A stretch of DNA of 64,000 nucleotides, taken from Agarivorans gilvus. Lineage in GTDB: Bacteria; Pseudomonadota; Gammaproteobacteria; Enterobacterales; Celerinatantimonadaceae. The stretch is from NCBI RefSeq assembly GCF_001420915.1, contig NZ_CP013021.1, forward strand, positions 1,884,501 through 1,948,500, read 5' to 3'. Position numbers and translations under genes: made by a program. This document shows, one piece after another, positions 55,201 through 64,000 of the stretch. Each line of letters opens with the position of its first letter. Positions within the stretch are counted from its first letter, which is position 1. Under the pieces are notes generated by a model. It worked only from the letters and a program-made list of their open reading frames with translations, made no database searches and was not told the origin of the DNA.

Positions 55201-56114
55201 TTATCAACTCGCCAGTACTCGCCTTGTTGAGTCACTTGACTCAGGCCGCTATGGACCTCCAGTTGCTGAGATAAACCTGCTCCCCACTGCACCTGGCTAT
55301 CTTGCCATTGGGCCACCCAACGAGGGGCCTGATTAGCAGAGAAATCTCCCCACAAAGAGAAATTTAAATTGCTTTTTAGTTGCGCCGCTAAACGGCTACC
55401 AGGCTCAGTAAAAGCGGCTAAATTGACCTGCTCGGCTTGCAGATAAAGCTGCGCTGTTAAATCAGCAATATTGCTGGCATCCCCTTGTAAATCAACTCGA
55501 AGCTTAAGCCGGCCTTGATTAAAATCATTGCCAATTCTAAGCTCACCTTCACCTTGGTATGATTGCTCGATATTGAGCCAATCTAAGCTGGCAATATCCA
55601 CATGGTAGCGCTGCCCAGCATGAACAATTTCGATGTCACTATTAATGATACTGAACTGAGTGAATTGCTTAAGAAACACATTAGCAATGGCTTGATAGGG
55701 ATGCTCTACTACGCTGTTTTGTTGCTGCGGCATAGCATCTAGATCGATTTTGAAGTGTAAGCTGTCCAGCAGTAAGTCTTTAAATACCACCTGCCTTTGT
55801 TCAATGCTTTGCCAGAGGTCAAGCTCAAGCATTAAAGCCTTAACATTAAAACCAATATTGCGCTGTACACCAATGCTCACTTCACTGTCTTCTAAAACCA
55901 GCATCGGCCTAAAATTATGTATTCGCGCATTTAAGCTGCCAATAGAAAGCTCCGCTTCTTGGCCTTCTACTAACCAAGCAGCTATTTCATCTTTATAGTG
56001 GCTGGCAAATGATAAAATGCCGCGGGTAATACTTAAACCCACGGCAATAACCACTAATATTATTGCGAGACCGTACCAGCATTTAGTGGCTCCACGGTGT
56101 AAAGGCTTGGCCAT
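52272..56114 (-). CDS. yhdP: Large AsmA-like envelope protein YhdP
   Basis: YhdP is one of the bridge-like proteins thought to move phospholipid toward the outer membrane, with TamB and YdbH. The 1280-residue protein (E. coli 1266) has one N-terminal membrane helix (about 15-35), long beta-rich repeats and a C-terminal AsmA-like region ending in a hydrophobic stretch (VLAAFLVTPATGVAVLALSKLLEPVVEVV). It starts four bases after rng ends. Confidence 0.93.
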   Translation of the reverse strand: MAKPLHRGATKCWYGLAIILVVIAVGLSITRGILSFASHYKDEIAAWLVEGQEAELSIGSLNARIHNFRPMLVLEDSEVSIGVQRNIGFNVKALMLELDLWQSIEQRQVVFKDLLLDSLHFKIDLDAMPQQQNSVVEHPYQAIANVFLKQFTQFSIINSDIEIVHAGQRYHVDIASLDWLNIEQSYQGEGELRIGNDFNQGRLKLRVDLQGDASNIADLTAQLYLQAEQVNLAAFTEPGSRLAAQLKSNLNFSLWGDFSANQAPRWVAQWQDSQVQWGAGLSQQLEVHSGLSQVTQQGEYWRVDKLPWDMAINGITSDFALQGVVNQRQQAWRLSGLSLAGWSGLGALFPEASATLDWPKLIQAGELIDAELSYQRQPQSLTYKAQLQGLATNGQSFVPKLSGLNVELQGDLQQAHIRLQQQGEFHLLEQFKQGLNIERLDAQVDVRFDNPGLSISSASTHLLTPELDFAGQWRLAWAEGEKWPFLSLMANAEIKDASKAYWYYPEVMPDKVYAYLEKALLAGQAKHSQVLWYGTLNHYPYNNMDGIFQAYVPLENASFQFDPHWPALQELQLDLLFQNDGLFMESQQAKLGKVPAQRISASIPRFYRHSELFITGELAGEASEVQAYLLQSPVEALSSSLQQLPLSGGDVKGEVYLNIPLSGGKVDVNGHVDFLGNNLDVLPTAMNLQQVSGRLVFQNEKLRSNGLKARWRNLPLTVKLATSAEPQSYQINLDLAGRWPVADMERALALPFGEYAEGSLDWQGDLAIQLKPDGLFDYQGDIRSELLGLGLKMPAPMDKSAQQSWPSLLSVSGDQLSASINLESNKIISLNGLVDFSQGQKRLKYALLNLGENNPLRWQGQGLAMSFDFAELDIMPWLKWAKAQTSETIETPESEYSNVSLVVPELLFVRGTVAKAKLIGQSIDGLDIAYLPRSNTQLQIESQQLVASLAAPQQPSVYMPVRLNIEKAQLGDLDFSLLKEPPSAKIPQTLGAAKQDSLLTKLPPLIVDCQDCQLGPYRLGKLNLNLPIAEQNMPKGSLRVDWGHTQLSSDLSWTLQDGQETAGLKGSFTSNSLEKLIDDMGYDSPLKNTPARYNFDLNWQDGLFAPQKETLTGSLELKADKGVVTEISDKGTRVLTLASLDTIRRRLQLDFSDVFEKGLHFDSMSASVNFDRGLADNQDFYLDGVAGVMRGKGQVDLASGIIDYRVSYSPKVTSSLPVLAAFLVTPATGVAVLALSKLLEPVVEVVTQIDFALKGNIAEPELIELERVKKEIAVPEEFRQ

Positions 56115-56118
56115 AAAA

Positions 56119-57588
56119 CTACATTAACACCACATCAAATTGTTCTTGGCTATACATTGGCTCGGTTTGTACTTTTACCTGTTTGCCAATGAACACCTCT
56201 AACTCAGCCAGACTATGCGATTCTTCCCCCATTAACATATCCGCCACTTTAGTTGACGCGTAAACAATAAAGTTATCGGCATCATAGGCTCGGTTAACCC
56301 GAATAATCTCTCGTAGCACTTCATAACAAACGGTTTCCACCGTTTTAACGGTGCCACGGCCTCGACAAGTCGGGCACTCACCACACAAAATATGTTCAAT
56401 ACTTTCGCGGGTGCGTTTGCGGGTCATTTCAACTAAGCCCAGTTGAGAAAAGCCGCTAATATTGGTTTTAGCACGGTCTTTTTGTAGTGCTTGTTCTAAG
56501 CTTTGCAACACTCGGCGTTGATGCTCGGGGTCGGCCATATCGATGAAATCAATGATCACGATGCCGCCTAAGTTACGCAAGCGTAGCTGCCTAGCAATGG
56601 ATTGAGTGGCCTCAATATTAGTATTGAAGATGGTTTCTTCTAGATTACGATGGCCAACAAAGGCGCCGGTATTGATATCCACCGTGGTCATTGCTTCGGT
56701 TTGGTCGATGATTAAATAGCCGCCAGACTTTAAATCGACTCGGCGTTTCAAGGCGCGCTGAATTTCATTTTCAACATCAAACAAATCGAAAATCGGTTGC
56801 TCACCCGAGTAGTATTCGAGGATTTCAGTAAATTCGGGCACGAACTCAGCACTGAAGGCCACCAGCTGTTCATAAGTTTCACGAGAATCAACCCGGATCC
56901 GGTCCAGATGGGTCCCCACAAAATCACGAATAATCCGTAAGGCTAAGTTTAATTCGGTGTAAAGCACGGTCTTAGTGGCTGCCGTTTCTTTACGTTGCAA
57001 TACTTTACGCCATACCCGCTTTAAGAACGCTGCGTCTTGCTCCAGCTCATCAGCGCCAACACCTTCGGCGGCGGTACGAATGATGAAACCGCCCATGTCA
57101 TCGACAAATTCACTACAGATTTCTTTGAGTCGCTCACGCTCTTGCTCGCTGTCGATCCGCTGGGAAACTCCCACGTGACTGCTACCAGGCATAAAGACTA
57201 AATAACGAGAAGGCAAAGTGATGTCGGTGGTTAAACGGGCACCTTTGGTACCAAGCGGGTCTTTCACCACTTGCACCATGATATCTTGCCCTTGGCGCAC
57301 CATCTCTGCGATGTTGCCTGCCTGAAACTTTTCTTGCTCGGTGACATCAACACACTCGGTATGCGGTACGATGTCAGAGGCATGTAAAAATGCGGCTTTT
57401 TCTAAGCCTATATCTACAAACGCGGCTTGCATTCCCGGCAGCACTCGGCTCACTCGGCCTTTATACATATTGCCAACCAGACCACGCCGCGCATCTCGCT
57501 CAACATGGGTTTCCTGCAGAATACCGCTGTCTACTAAAGCAACACGGGTTTCAGTGGGTGTAACATTAATCAATAGTTCAGCAGACAT
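56119..57588 (-). CDS. rng: Ribonuclease G
   Basis: RNase G matures the 16S rRNA 5' end and degrades some mRNAs. The likely start is ATG at 57586-57588 (MSAELLINVTPTETRV), with GTG at 57594 as alternative, giving about 489 residues. It has an S1 domain at about 35-125, the catalytic aspartates in TTVDINTG and IIDFIDM, and the zinc-link CPTCRGRG near residue 400. It lacks the RNase E scaffold tail. Formerly cafA. It follows maf. Confidence 0.96.
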   Translation of the reverse strand: MSAELLINVTPTETRVALVDSGILQETHVERDARRGLVGNMYKGRVSRVLPGMQAAFVDIGLEKAAFLHASDIVPHTECVDVTEQEKFQAGNIAEMVRQGQDIMVQVVKDPLGTKGARLTTDITLPSRYLVFMPGSSHVGVSQRIDSEQERERLKEICSEFVDDMGGFIIRTAAEGVGADELEQDAAFLKRVWRKVLQRKETAATKTVLYTELNLALRIIRDFVGTHLDRIRVDSRETYEQLVAFSAEFVPEFTEILEYYSGEQPIFDLFDVENEIQRALKRRVDLKSGGYLIIDQTEAMTTVDINTGAFVGHRNLEETIFNTNIEATQSIARQLRLRNLGGIVIIDFIDMADPEHQRRVLQSLEQALQKDRAKTNISGFSQLGLVEMTRKRTRESIEHILCGECPTCRGRGTVKTVETVCYEVLREIIRVNRAYDADNFIVYASTKVADMLMGEESHSLAELEVFIGKQVKVQTEPMYSQEQFDVVLM

Positions 57589-57594
57589 AGTCAC

Positions 57595-58166
57595 CTAGCG
57601 CGTTATATGTGAATGAAGTAAACGATCGGTTTCAACTAAGGGCAGACCCACAACCGAGCTATAGCTACCTTCAATTCGTTCGACAAATTTACCGCCAAGT
57701 CCTTGAATAGCGTAACTACCCGCCTTATCGCAAGGCTCACCACTGTCCCAATACGCGGTAATCTGCGCTTCGCTGACTGGGCTAAAAAACACCTCTGTGC
57801 AAACTAATTGGGTATGTGCCTGATAATTATAATACAGACTAATAGCTGTCATAACTTGATGCTGCTTAGCACTTAACAACTTCAGCATTCGTAAACTATC
57901 AGCATAATCAGCCGGTTTGCCTAAAATTTGTTGCTCAACCACTACGATGGTATCGGCGCCCAATACCGCAACAGCGGGATCTTGCTGTTGCTGATATACC
58001 GCATGGGCTTTTTGTTCAGCCAAACGACAGACTAGCTCTTGGGGCGCTTCGTTGGCGAGGGGGCTTCATCGATATCCGCGGCTTGAGTCATAAAACTCCA
58101 GCCCAATTGTTGTAGCAACTCCACTCGTCGCGGTGATGCTGAAGCCAAAATAAGCGTCGTACTCAT
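57595..58166 (-). CDS. maf: Maf-type nucleotide pyrophosphatase, interrupted by one-base frameshift
   Basis: Maf proteins hydrolyse non-canonical or excess nucleoside triphosphates (dTTP/UTP for the YhdE type). The gene starts at 58164-58166 (MSTTLILASASPRRVELLQQ), overlapping the mreD stop. The frame breaks after DIDEAP and resumes with LANEAPQELVCRLAEQKA. The + strand GGGGG at about 58059-58063 is one base short; adding one restores about 190 residues, the normal size. SASPRR and the GADTIVVV catalytic region are intact. Position after mreBCD is the conserved one. Confidence 0.92.
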
Positions 58167-58651
58167 TAGCTAATCTTCCACTGGCGACGTAATTTTCGCA
58201 GTAACAAGAAGATCCATGGCCAAGTTAAAGTCGTGGTCACCAAAGGATAAAAGTATCCCGCAGGCAGTTGAATATCTTGCACCAAGTATTCTGCCCAAAA
58301 CACCACCACCTTGGCCAATCCGGTCAAAGCGCCCACCACTAGTGCTTGCTGCCATACCGAAAAGTTACGCAAACGAGTAAAGTTGCTTGCCGCGATATAA
58401 GACACAATCGACAAGGCCAGCGCGCGAACCCCAAGGGTAGAACCGAGAAGGATATCGAGAATCAGGCCAACCGCAAAGGCCACGCCTACATTGCTACGAT
58501 GGGGTAAGGCAATGGTCCAATAAAACACACACACAAGTACCCAATCAGGCCTCAGTAAATCGGCCAAAGGAGGCAGAGGGATGATGGCCAATATTAAGGC
58601 AATAAATAAACTACCAATAATGGCCCCACGGCCATTAATTTTTTCTAACAT
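58166..58651 (-). CDS. mreD: Rod shape-determining protein MreD
   Basis: MreD is a small integral membrane protein of the elongasome. The 161 residues have five or six membrane segments, with the family motif LRPDWVLVCVFYWTIALPHR near the N-terminus. It follows mreC by 14 bases, and its stop overlaps the maf start by one base. Confidence 0.94.
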   Translation of the reverse strand: MLEKINGRGAIIGSLFIALILAIIPLPPLADLLRPDWVLVCVFYWTIALPHRSNVGVAFAVGLILDILLGSTLGVRALALSIVSYIAASNFTRLRNFSVWQQALVVGALTGLAKVVVFWAEYLVQDIQLPAGYFYPLVTTTLTWPWIFLLLRKLRRQWKIS

Positions 58652-58665
58652 AACAGCCTTTAGTT

Positions 58666-59490
58666 CTATCCATCAGAGGGCCAAATTAATAACAGGTAGC
58701 GTAAGCGGTCCAATTCCACTACTGGGGTCGCCATCACGTCAGCATAAGGCTTACCCTCTTGATAATCAAAACGGCTAATCACAGCTACCGGATAACCTTC
58801 AGGAAACACGCCCCCCAAACCCGAAGTAATTAACACGTCGCCTTCACCAATGTCGGTGCTACGGGGGATGTGTGGTACTTGTAAACGATTGAGCTCTCCA
58901 GTGCCGGTGGCTACCGCGCGAATATCGTTGCGGGCTATACGCACCGGAATACCATGGCTAGCGTCAGTGATTAACAATACTCGGCTACTGGTAGTGCCGA
59001 CATGCAGCACCTGGCCAATGACACCTACATCATTTATCACCGGTTGGCCTTCGTAAACACCATCCAACTGGCCTTTATCAATTACCACTTGATGGGAAAA
59101 TGGGTCTGAATCTACCGCCATAATTTCCGCTACTAACTTACGACTGTCGTGACGAACCGGCGAGCCTAATAAAGCGCGTAAACGGGTATTCTCCTTGGCC
59201 AAGCTTTCCATCAATAATTGATCGGCGCGGTTAAGCAAAAGTTGTTGTTTAAGAACTTCATTTTCACGCTTAAGTTGCTGGCGAGTTGCCAAAGAGCCAG
59301 ACATAGAATCCAGCAAGGTGCCGGGCATATTGGCAATATATTGCAGAGGGCTCACAGCCGAGTATAAGTAGACCCTAACCTGATTAAAGGCAATCAGTTT
59401 AGTATCGATGAAAATCAAAGAGATAGACAACAAAACGGCGAGTGCGAGGCGTAGCTCTAAAGATGGACCTGGGCCGAAGATTGGTTTCAT
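58666..59490 (-). CDS. mreC: Rod shape-determining protein MreC
   Basis: MreC is a bitopic protein that organises PBP2 and RodA in the periplasm. One membrane helix at about 13-30 is followed by a coiled coil at about 65-105 (RQQLKRENEVLKQQLLLNRA) and a beta domain with VIDKGQLDGVYEGQPVI, GVIGQV and GDVLITSGLGGVFPEGYPV. It has 274 residues. It lies 76 bases after mreB. Confidence 0.96.
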   Translation of the reverse strand: MKPIFGPGPSLELRLALAVLLSISLIFIDTKLIAFNQVRVYLYSAVSPLQYIANMPGTLLDSMSGSLATRQQLKRENEVLKQQLLLNRADQLLMESLAKENTRLRALLGSPVRHDSRKLVAEIMAVDSDPFSHQVVIDKGQLDGVYEGQPVINDVGVIGQVLHVGTTSSRVLLITDASHGIPVRIARNDIRAVATGTGELNRLQVPHIPRSTDIGEGDVLITSGLGGVFPEGYPVAVISRFDYQEGKPYADVMATPVVELDRLRYLLLIWPSDG

Positions 59491-59566
59491 CGGACATTAC
59501 CTAAATGAGTTGTCAGCGTGTTACTAGTAGAGCGAAGGGCAACACTGCACCCTTCGCTGTTAAGGC

Positions 59567-60610
59567 TTATTCGTATTGGAAAAGATCGCCACCATGCATA
59601 TCGATCATCTCAATGGCTTTACCACCACCTCGAGCCACACAAGTTAGCGGATCATCAGCCACAACCACCGGAATGCCGGTTTCTTCCATTAGCAAGCGAT
59701 CAAGATCTCTCACCAAGGCGCCACCACCAGTTAACACCATGCCTCGCTCTGAAATATCAGAGGCTAGTTCAGGAGGACTTTGCTCTAAAGCCACCATTAC
59801 CGCACTAACAATGCCAGATAAGGGCTCTTGCAAGGCTTCAAGAATCTCATTGCTGTTTAGAGTAAAGCTTCTTGGCACACCTTCGGCTAGATTGCGACCA
59901 CGAACTTCAATTTCGCGCACTTCATCACCTGGATAGGCAGAGCCAATCACATGCTTAATACGCTCTGCGGTCGCTTCACCAATTAAGCTACCGTAGTTAC
60001 GACGCACATAGTTGATAATGGCATCGTCAAACTTATCACCACCAATGCGTACCGATGATGAGTAAACCACTCCATTTAACGAGATAATCGCGACTTCGGT
60101 AGTACCACCACCAATATCAACCACCATTGAGCCAGTGGCTTCAGATACAGGTAAACCCGCACCGATAGCCGCCGCCATGGGTTCATCAATCAAATACACT
60201 TCACGCGCGCCCGCGCCCATTGCCGATTCGCGAATAGCGCGTCGCTCCACTTGGGTAGAACCACAGGGCACACACACCAATACGCGAGGGCTAGGTCGCA
60301 AGAAGTTGTTATCATGCACTTGCTTAATAAAGTGCTGAAGCATTTTCTCGGTCACGTAAAAATCAGCAATCACCCCATCTTTCATCGGGCGAATGGCCAG
60401 TATATTACCAGGCGTTCTACCCAGCATTTGCTTCGCTGCATGGCCTACGGCAGCCACACTCTTAGGACTACCAGCCCGCTCTTGGCGAATCGCAACTACT
60501 GAAGGTTCGTTCAGCACGATCCCCTGATCTTTAACATAAATAAGTGTATTAGCCGTTCCTAAGTCAATAGATAGATCATTAGAAAACAAGCCTCGAAGCT
60601 TTTTAAACAT
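59567..60610 (-). CDS. mreB: Actin-like rod shape protein MreB
   Basis: MreB filaments guide lateral wall synthesis. The 347 residues (E. coli 347) start MFKKLRGLFSNDLSIDLGTANTLIYVK. The phosphate loops DLGTANT and VDIGGGTTEVA and the adenosine motif TGGGALVRDLD are intact, as is the membrane-binding N-terminus. First gene of mreBCD-maf-rng. Confidence 0.98.
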   Translation of the reverse strand: MFKKLRGLFSNDLSIDLGTANTLIYVKDQGIVLNEPSVVAIRQERAGSPKSVAAVGHAAKQMLGRTPGNILAIRPMKDGVIADFYVTEKMLQHFIKQVHDNNFLRPSPRVLVCVPCGSTQVERRAIRESAMGAGAREVYLIDEPMAAAIGAGLPVSEATGSMVVDIGGGTTEVAIISLNGVVYSSSVRIGGDKFDDAIINYVRRNYGSLIGEATAERIKHVIGSAYPGDEVREIEVRGRNLAEGVPRSFTLNSNEILEALQEPLSGIVSAVMVALEQSPPELASDISERGMVLTGGGALVRDLDRLLMEETGIPVVVADDPLTCVARGGGKAIEMIDMHGGDLFQYE

Positions 60611-60789
60611 GGCTGGGTAAATCCTGAGAAATAGTATCGATGATAAGCGATTAAAACTTGGCTAACTTTACCAACGCCAGCCCAGATGAGCAAGCATACT
60701 CTCTAGAGAAGCGAAGGATAGTGAGGGCTATCACTCGCATGAGGCTAAAAGCACAACCCAAACTGTCGTTTTTTTGAGCTAAACATCAC

Positions 60790-63700
60790 TTAATAGCGGC
60801 GTTGCCGATAAATAATCTTATCACTTTGGCGGAAAACCCCAAATGTGACTTCACCCGCGCCAGCTTGATCGTCGGTATTATCATAGCTGCCGTTACCGTT
60901 CCAATCATCCCGTAACCAACTTAACTGCGAGCTTAAATCAAACCAATAATTCACACGCCCCCTGTTGCCCTCTCCCGGAGCAGAAAAGTCAATCCAAACT
61001 CGTCCTTGCTCGGCAATACCCGGCGCGCGTAAGCTTACTTGTGATACCCCGCCCCCACCGGCGCTTCGGTAGCACTATTTTTCGGTGAGAAATCTAAAGC
61101 AGGCAGATTAAGATTGCTGCAACTGTCCGCTAAACGCAGCATGGACTGGGTTTGATAACGACTCCCATCATAAAACTGCAACAAGCCCTGAATCGCAATG
61201 GGCTGTAATTCTGAGCCATAACCATTGCTTAAACTTAAACGCCCATGACGTAATTCCGGCACTGTGCCTAATTCACAATAGGCGCCGTCAATCGGGTCAC
61301 TACCACAAATAAAGCCACCGCTAACACTGTCTGAGCTGATCACGGCGTCATCATACTGACTAAAAAACAGCGCCAGCTTGCCATCATCTACTGGCACCTG
61401 CGGCTGAAGCGGCTTAGCCAAACCAAAGGCTAAGTCTGCTTGCTGATATACGCCATTCAACCACTGCCCAGTGGCAACGTCCATTTGTAAACCTTGATCA
61501 AAACCCGCCACTGGCGAGCTACTGCTGAAGCGCCAATGAGAAAAATCGTTGTTTACTGCAAATTTATCGTGAGAATAGTTAGTGGTAATCTGATTACTTA
61601 GGCTATGAGCCTGCAAGGTCCAAGCGACTTGCTGTTCAAACTGACCGATATAGCTAAAATTGGCTGCGACGCAGGTCGGTGTAATGCTGGCCGAGCTCAG
61701 TTCAAAATGGTGAGGATAAAACATACCTACCTGCTGATTAGCCGCAGCCACCGCATAATCGGCCAAGTTATAAGCCAAATAGCGAGTCACCATCCCCTGA
61801 TAGAAAATGCTACCTACTTGGTGCCAAGCATTATCTTTCACCGCCAGCACGCCATCTGCTTGGGCGACATCGGCATCGAGCACACCGCCAACAAAGTCGC
61901 CTAGTTCACCGCCAACCAAAGAACTGGGAGTCGCCAAACTAGCGCCAATATCTAGCTGTTCAGCTTGAGTCTTAAAGTTAAGGGCATTACAGCTGGTGCC
62001 AGCTTGATTGCAGTTGGCAATCTTAGCCACCAGCTCGGCACTAAACAGGGTACCGGCTCGGACAAAAGGCGTATTTTCTGGGTCACTTGGGATGGAGTGT
62101 CCATCTTCATTAAGAATATTTTGCCAGGCAAAACGGTCGGGAATAAAGTCGCCGGTTTCGCTTCCTCTTAGGGTAATCGTTTGGCCATCTTGCTGCGAGC
62201 CTGCTTCGTCCCAGAAGTTAATGTTTAAACGCCCCACATCGGGATAACGCATATCAATTAGAGCTTCACCGGCAGTAAATTGGCTGTTTAGTGTTGTACG
62301 GCTATCATAGGAGCCAGCTACATCGACAAAGTTATCATCACTATTTTGAGCCTGTAATTGGCGTGAGCCAGTCGTTGGCTCTAGATAATCGGTCCATAAG
62401 CTGAGCGCTTTTAGCCCCTGATAATTTTCAATTTTAGCGCAACCTGGCCCACCATTTGGGTCTTTACCCACGGCGGTGAGCAGCAATTGAAACTCACTAT
62501 TGGCCTTATGCGGATTAGCTCTTGCTTCACCAGTACTGGTTCCTAGGAGCTGGGATTGAAAACCGTAAGCGGCAAAGTTCACTACAGCAGTAGCTGTAAT
62601 GGCACCATCACTTACCGTTAAAGTCACATCTCCGGTTAATGGATGCAGCAAACCCAGTCTCACCTCGCCCTGATCGGCGGTGACAAACTGGTAACTCGCC
62701 TGCCCGTTATCCACTCCCGCCTGCAAATCACCTTGCCCATCACCTGTGGACCAGCTACCGCGGTTAGTCGAGGTGCTAAGAGAGACCGTACCTTGAAAAC
62801 TTTGATCTAAGTCGTCATTAAGTGTAGCCCGAATCACCACCTCATGCACATCGCAAGTTAAGCCAAAAGGCGCAGCGCTAATAACTAAGCCAGGGGAAGG
62901 CTGCGCCGTATTACTAGCAAAAGCCATAAAACTATAGTCTTCTGCTACATGAGCTCGCTCGCCATCGCCGTACTGATCTTCTTCGGTAATCATCGAAAAA
63001 TTGGCCGCATGGTGCTGACAGCGCCGTAGCCAACCACCATTATCGCCGCGACGCTCATTTTTACTGGCTACCATGATGGGAGGGCTAGCAAATAAATCGT
63101 TTTGATAGTGGGTGAGATAGTTACAAGTCTGCGCGGGAGATAAAGTACGATCGCCTTGTGAGTGAGTTGTTGAACGACCAAATTGATAATTCACTTGCTG
63201 GTTATTTACGCTAATACTGCCCACCGCGGGCTCTGTCGCCAAATAAGCAATGGTCTCGTCGGCTAATTCATAATAAGGAATCGCGTTATTATCTCCCAGG
63301 CACTGATCGCGCATCCACGGCCACTCCCAGTACCAATACCAAGTATGTACCTCACTATTCTCTAGCGCTAAACCGATGCCCGAATCACCACCATTAAATA
63401 CCGACGTGGTGGTTAACCAACATTGATTATTGCGACTCTGTTGCTGATGCAGCACCACCGACAAATTACTGGGAATGCCAAGATTAACGTAACTTGAATT
63501 ATTAAAAGGCAAAGCGGTATTAGAGCTCACCGTACCGGCTTGCAATGGAGTGCCATCTTGTAGGGTAAATTCCCCTTCATTTACCGCAATCCAGTCAATC
63601 GCTAAATTGTTTTCGGACGAGAGAATATTCTCTGGTGGCTCTTCTCTGGACCAGCTAAAGCCAGTCCACTGACCACTAGCATTCTGCAATACCGTGTTAA

Positions 63701-64000
63701 CAAAGACATAATTTGGTCCTTCATTATTGGGATGTACAGGGTCAATTGGCGTCATCAAAAAGACTAAAGGCTTAGTGGTGTAGGGCTGCTCGAAACTAAC
63801 AATGCCACCGTTCTGCTGCGCCCCAGTGGAGCCAAACTGCAAGTTTAAAGGCTCACGAACCTCCCCATCACATAGAGGAGCAAAGTCCACATCCTCTACA
63901 TCAGCGCCAATCACCTTGCTTTCATTCTGTATTTCAATATCTCCCAAGGCATGCAGCGCACCGGTCACTTGAGAGCGATATAAAGTAAGGATGTTACTTA
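60790..64000 (-). CDS. mshQ: MSHA pilus biogenesis protein MshQ, 3' part, interrupted by one-base frameshift
   Basis: MshQ is a large, poorly understood protein encoded with the mannose-sensitive haemagglutinin pilus genes, probably exported and linked to pilus function. The frame is open from the window edge, so the start lies outside. Most of it lies in one frame to 61035, and the tail (RVNYWFDLSSQLSWLRDDWNG to RQSDKIIYRQRRY) in another, ending at 60790. The + strand CCCC at 61047-61050 needs one more C to give GAGVSQVSLRAPG. The C-terminal region has the DUF6701 look; three lectin-like modules precede it. Adjacency to mreB is typical of Vibrio and Shewanella-like genomes. Confidence 0.85.

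Noticed and set aside
5160..61055. Programmed ribosomal frameshifting as explanation for the six split genes
   Set aside because: Typical slippery heptamers and downstream structures were not evident, and none of these families is known for it. Run shortening explains all six.
1..64000. Mobile elements, CRISPR arrays, tRNA genes, phage or toxin-antitoxin loci
   Set aside because: None was seen; gene order and codon character are uniform core chromosome throughout.

Overview
The window is a stretch of conserved chromosomal core from a gammaproteobacterium. Protein-level resemblance to E. coli is high throughout. Three points favour a marine Alteromonadales- or Vibrionales-type organism over an enteric one: a DciA-type helicase loader gene, a petABC cytochrome bc1 operon placed between rpsI and sspA, and an MSHA pilus gene (mshQ) next to mreBCD. 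The exact genus is not determinable from sequence reading alone. I see no prophage, insertion sequence, CRISPR array, tRNA or accessory island.

Layout. 1-3075: 5' part of secA, an M23 peptidase, dciA (opposite strand) and lpxC. 3184-19718 (minus strand): a complete division and cell wall (dcw) cluster, transcribed mraZ-rsmH-ftsL-ftsI-murE-murF-mraY-murD-ftsW-murG-murC-ddl-ftsQ-ftsA-ftsZ, with MraZ-type operator boxes upstream of mraZ. 20025-20460: the RNase P RNA gene. 20485-24829: rsmI diverging from lpoA-yraN-diaA-dolP. 24886-29661 (minus): rplM-rpsI, then petA-petB-petC, then sspA-sspB. 29854-34120: zapE diverging from zapG, degQ and degS. 34104-38652 (minus): murA, ibaG and mlaFEDCB. 38783-46554 (plus): yrbG, kdsD, kdsC, lptC, lptA, lptB, rpoN, hpf, ptsN, rapZ, ptsO. 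46623-51431: mgtE, then pmbA, darP and tldD. 51437-60610 (minus): mreB-mreC-mreD-maf-rng-yhdP-nit. 60790-64000: the 3' part of mshQ.

The genes cover envelope biogenesis almost from end to end: lipid II synthesis and flipping (mur, mraY, ftsW), septal synthesis (ftsI, ftsL, ftsQ, ftsA, ftsZ), the elongation skeleton (mreBCD), PBP1A activation (lpoA), lipid A and Kdo supply (lpxC, kdsD, kdsC), LPS transport (lptCAB), phospholipid retrograde transport (mla), and envelope stress proteolysis (degQ, degS, dolP). RpoN and the nitrogen PTS (ptsN, ptsO), RapZ, respiration (petABC) and ribosomal protein genes fill the rest.

The most consequential observation is technical. Six genes (ftsA, diaA, petB, tldD, maf, mshQ) are each broken by a single missing base, in every case in a run of G or C. 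At least two of these genes are normally essential or central, so the pattern points to homopolymer under-calling in the assembly rather than biology. Other points of interest are a tandem palindromic repeat in the petABC leader, a long structured rplM leader, a convergent degS/murA overlap built on a shared palindrome, and three H-type-lectin-like modules in MshQ. I did not find a previously undescribed system and do not claim one.
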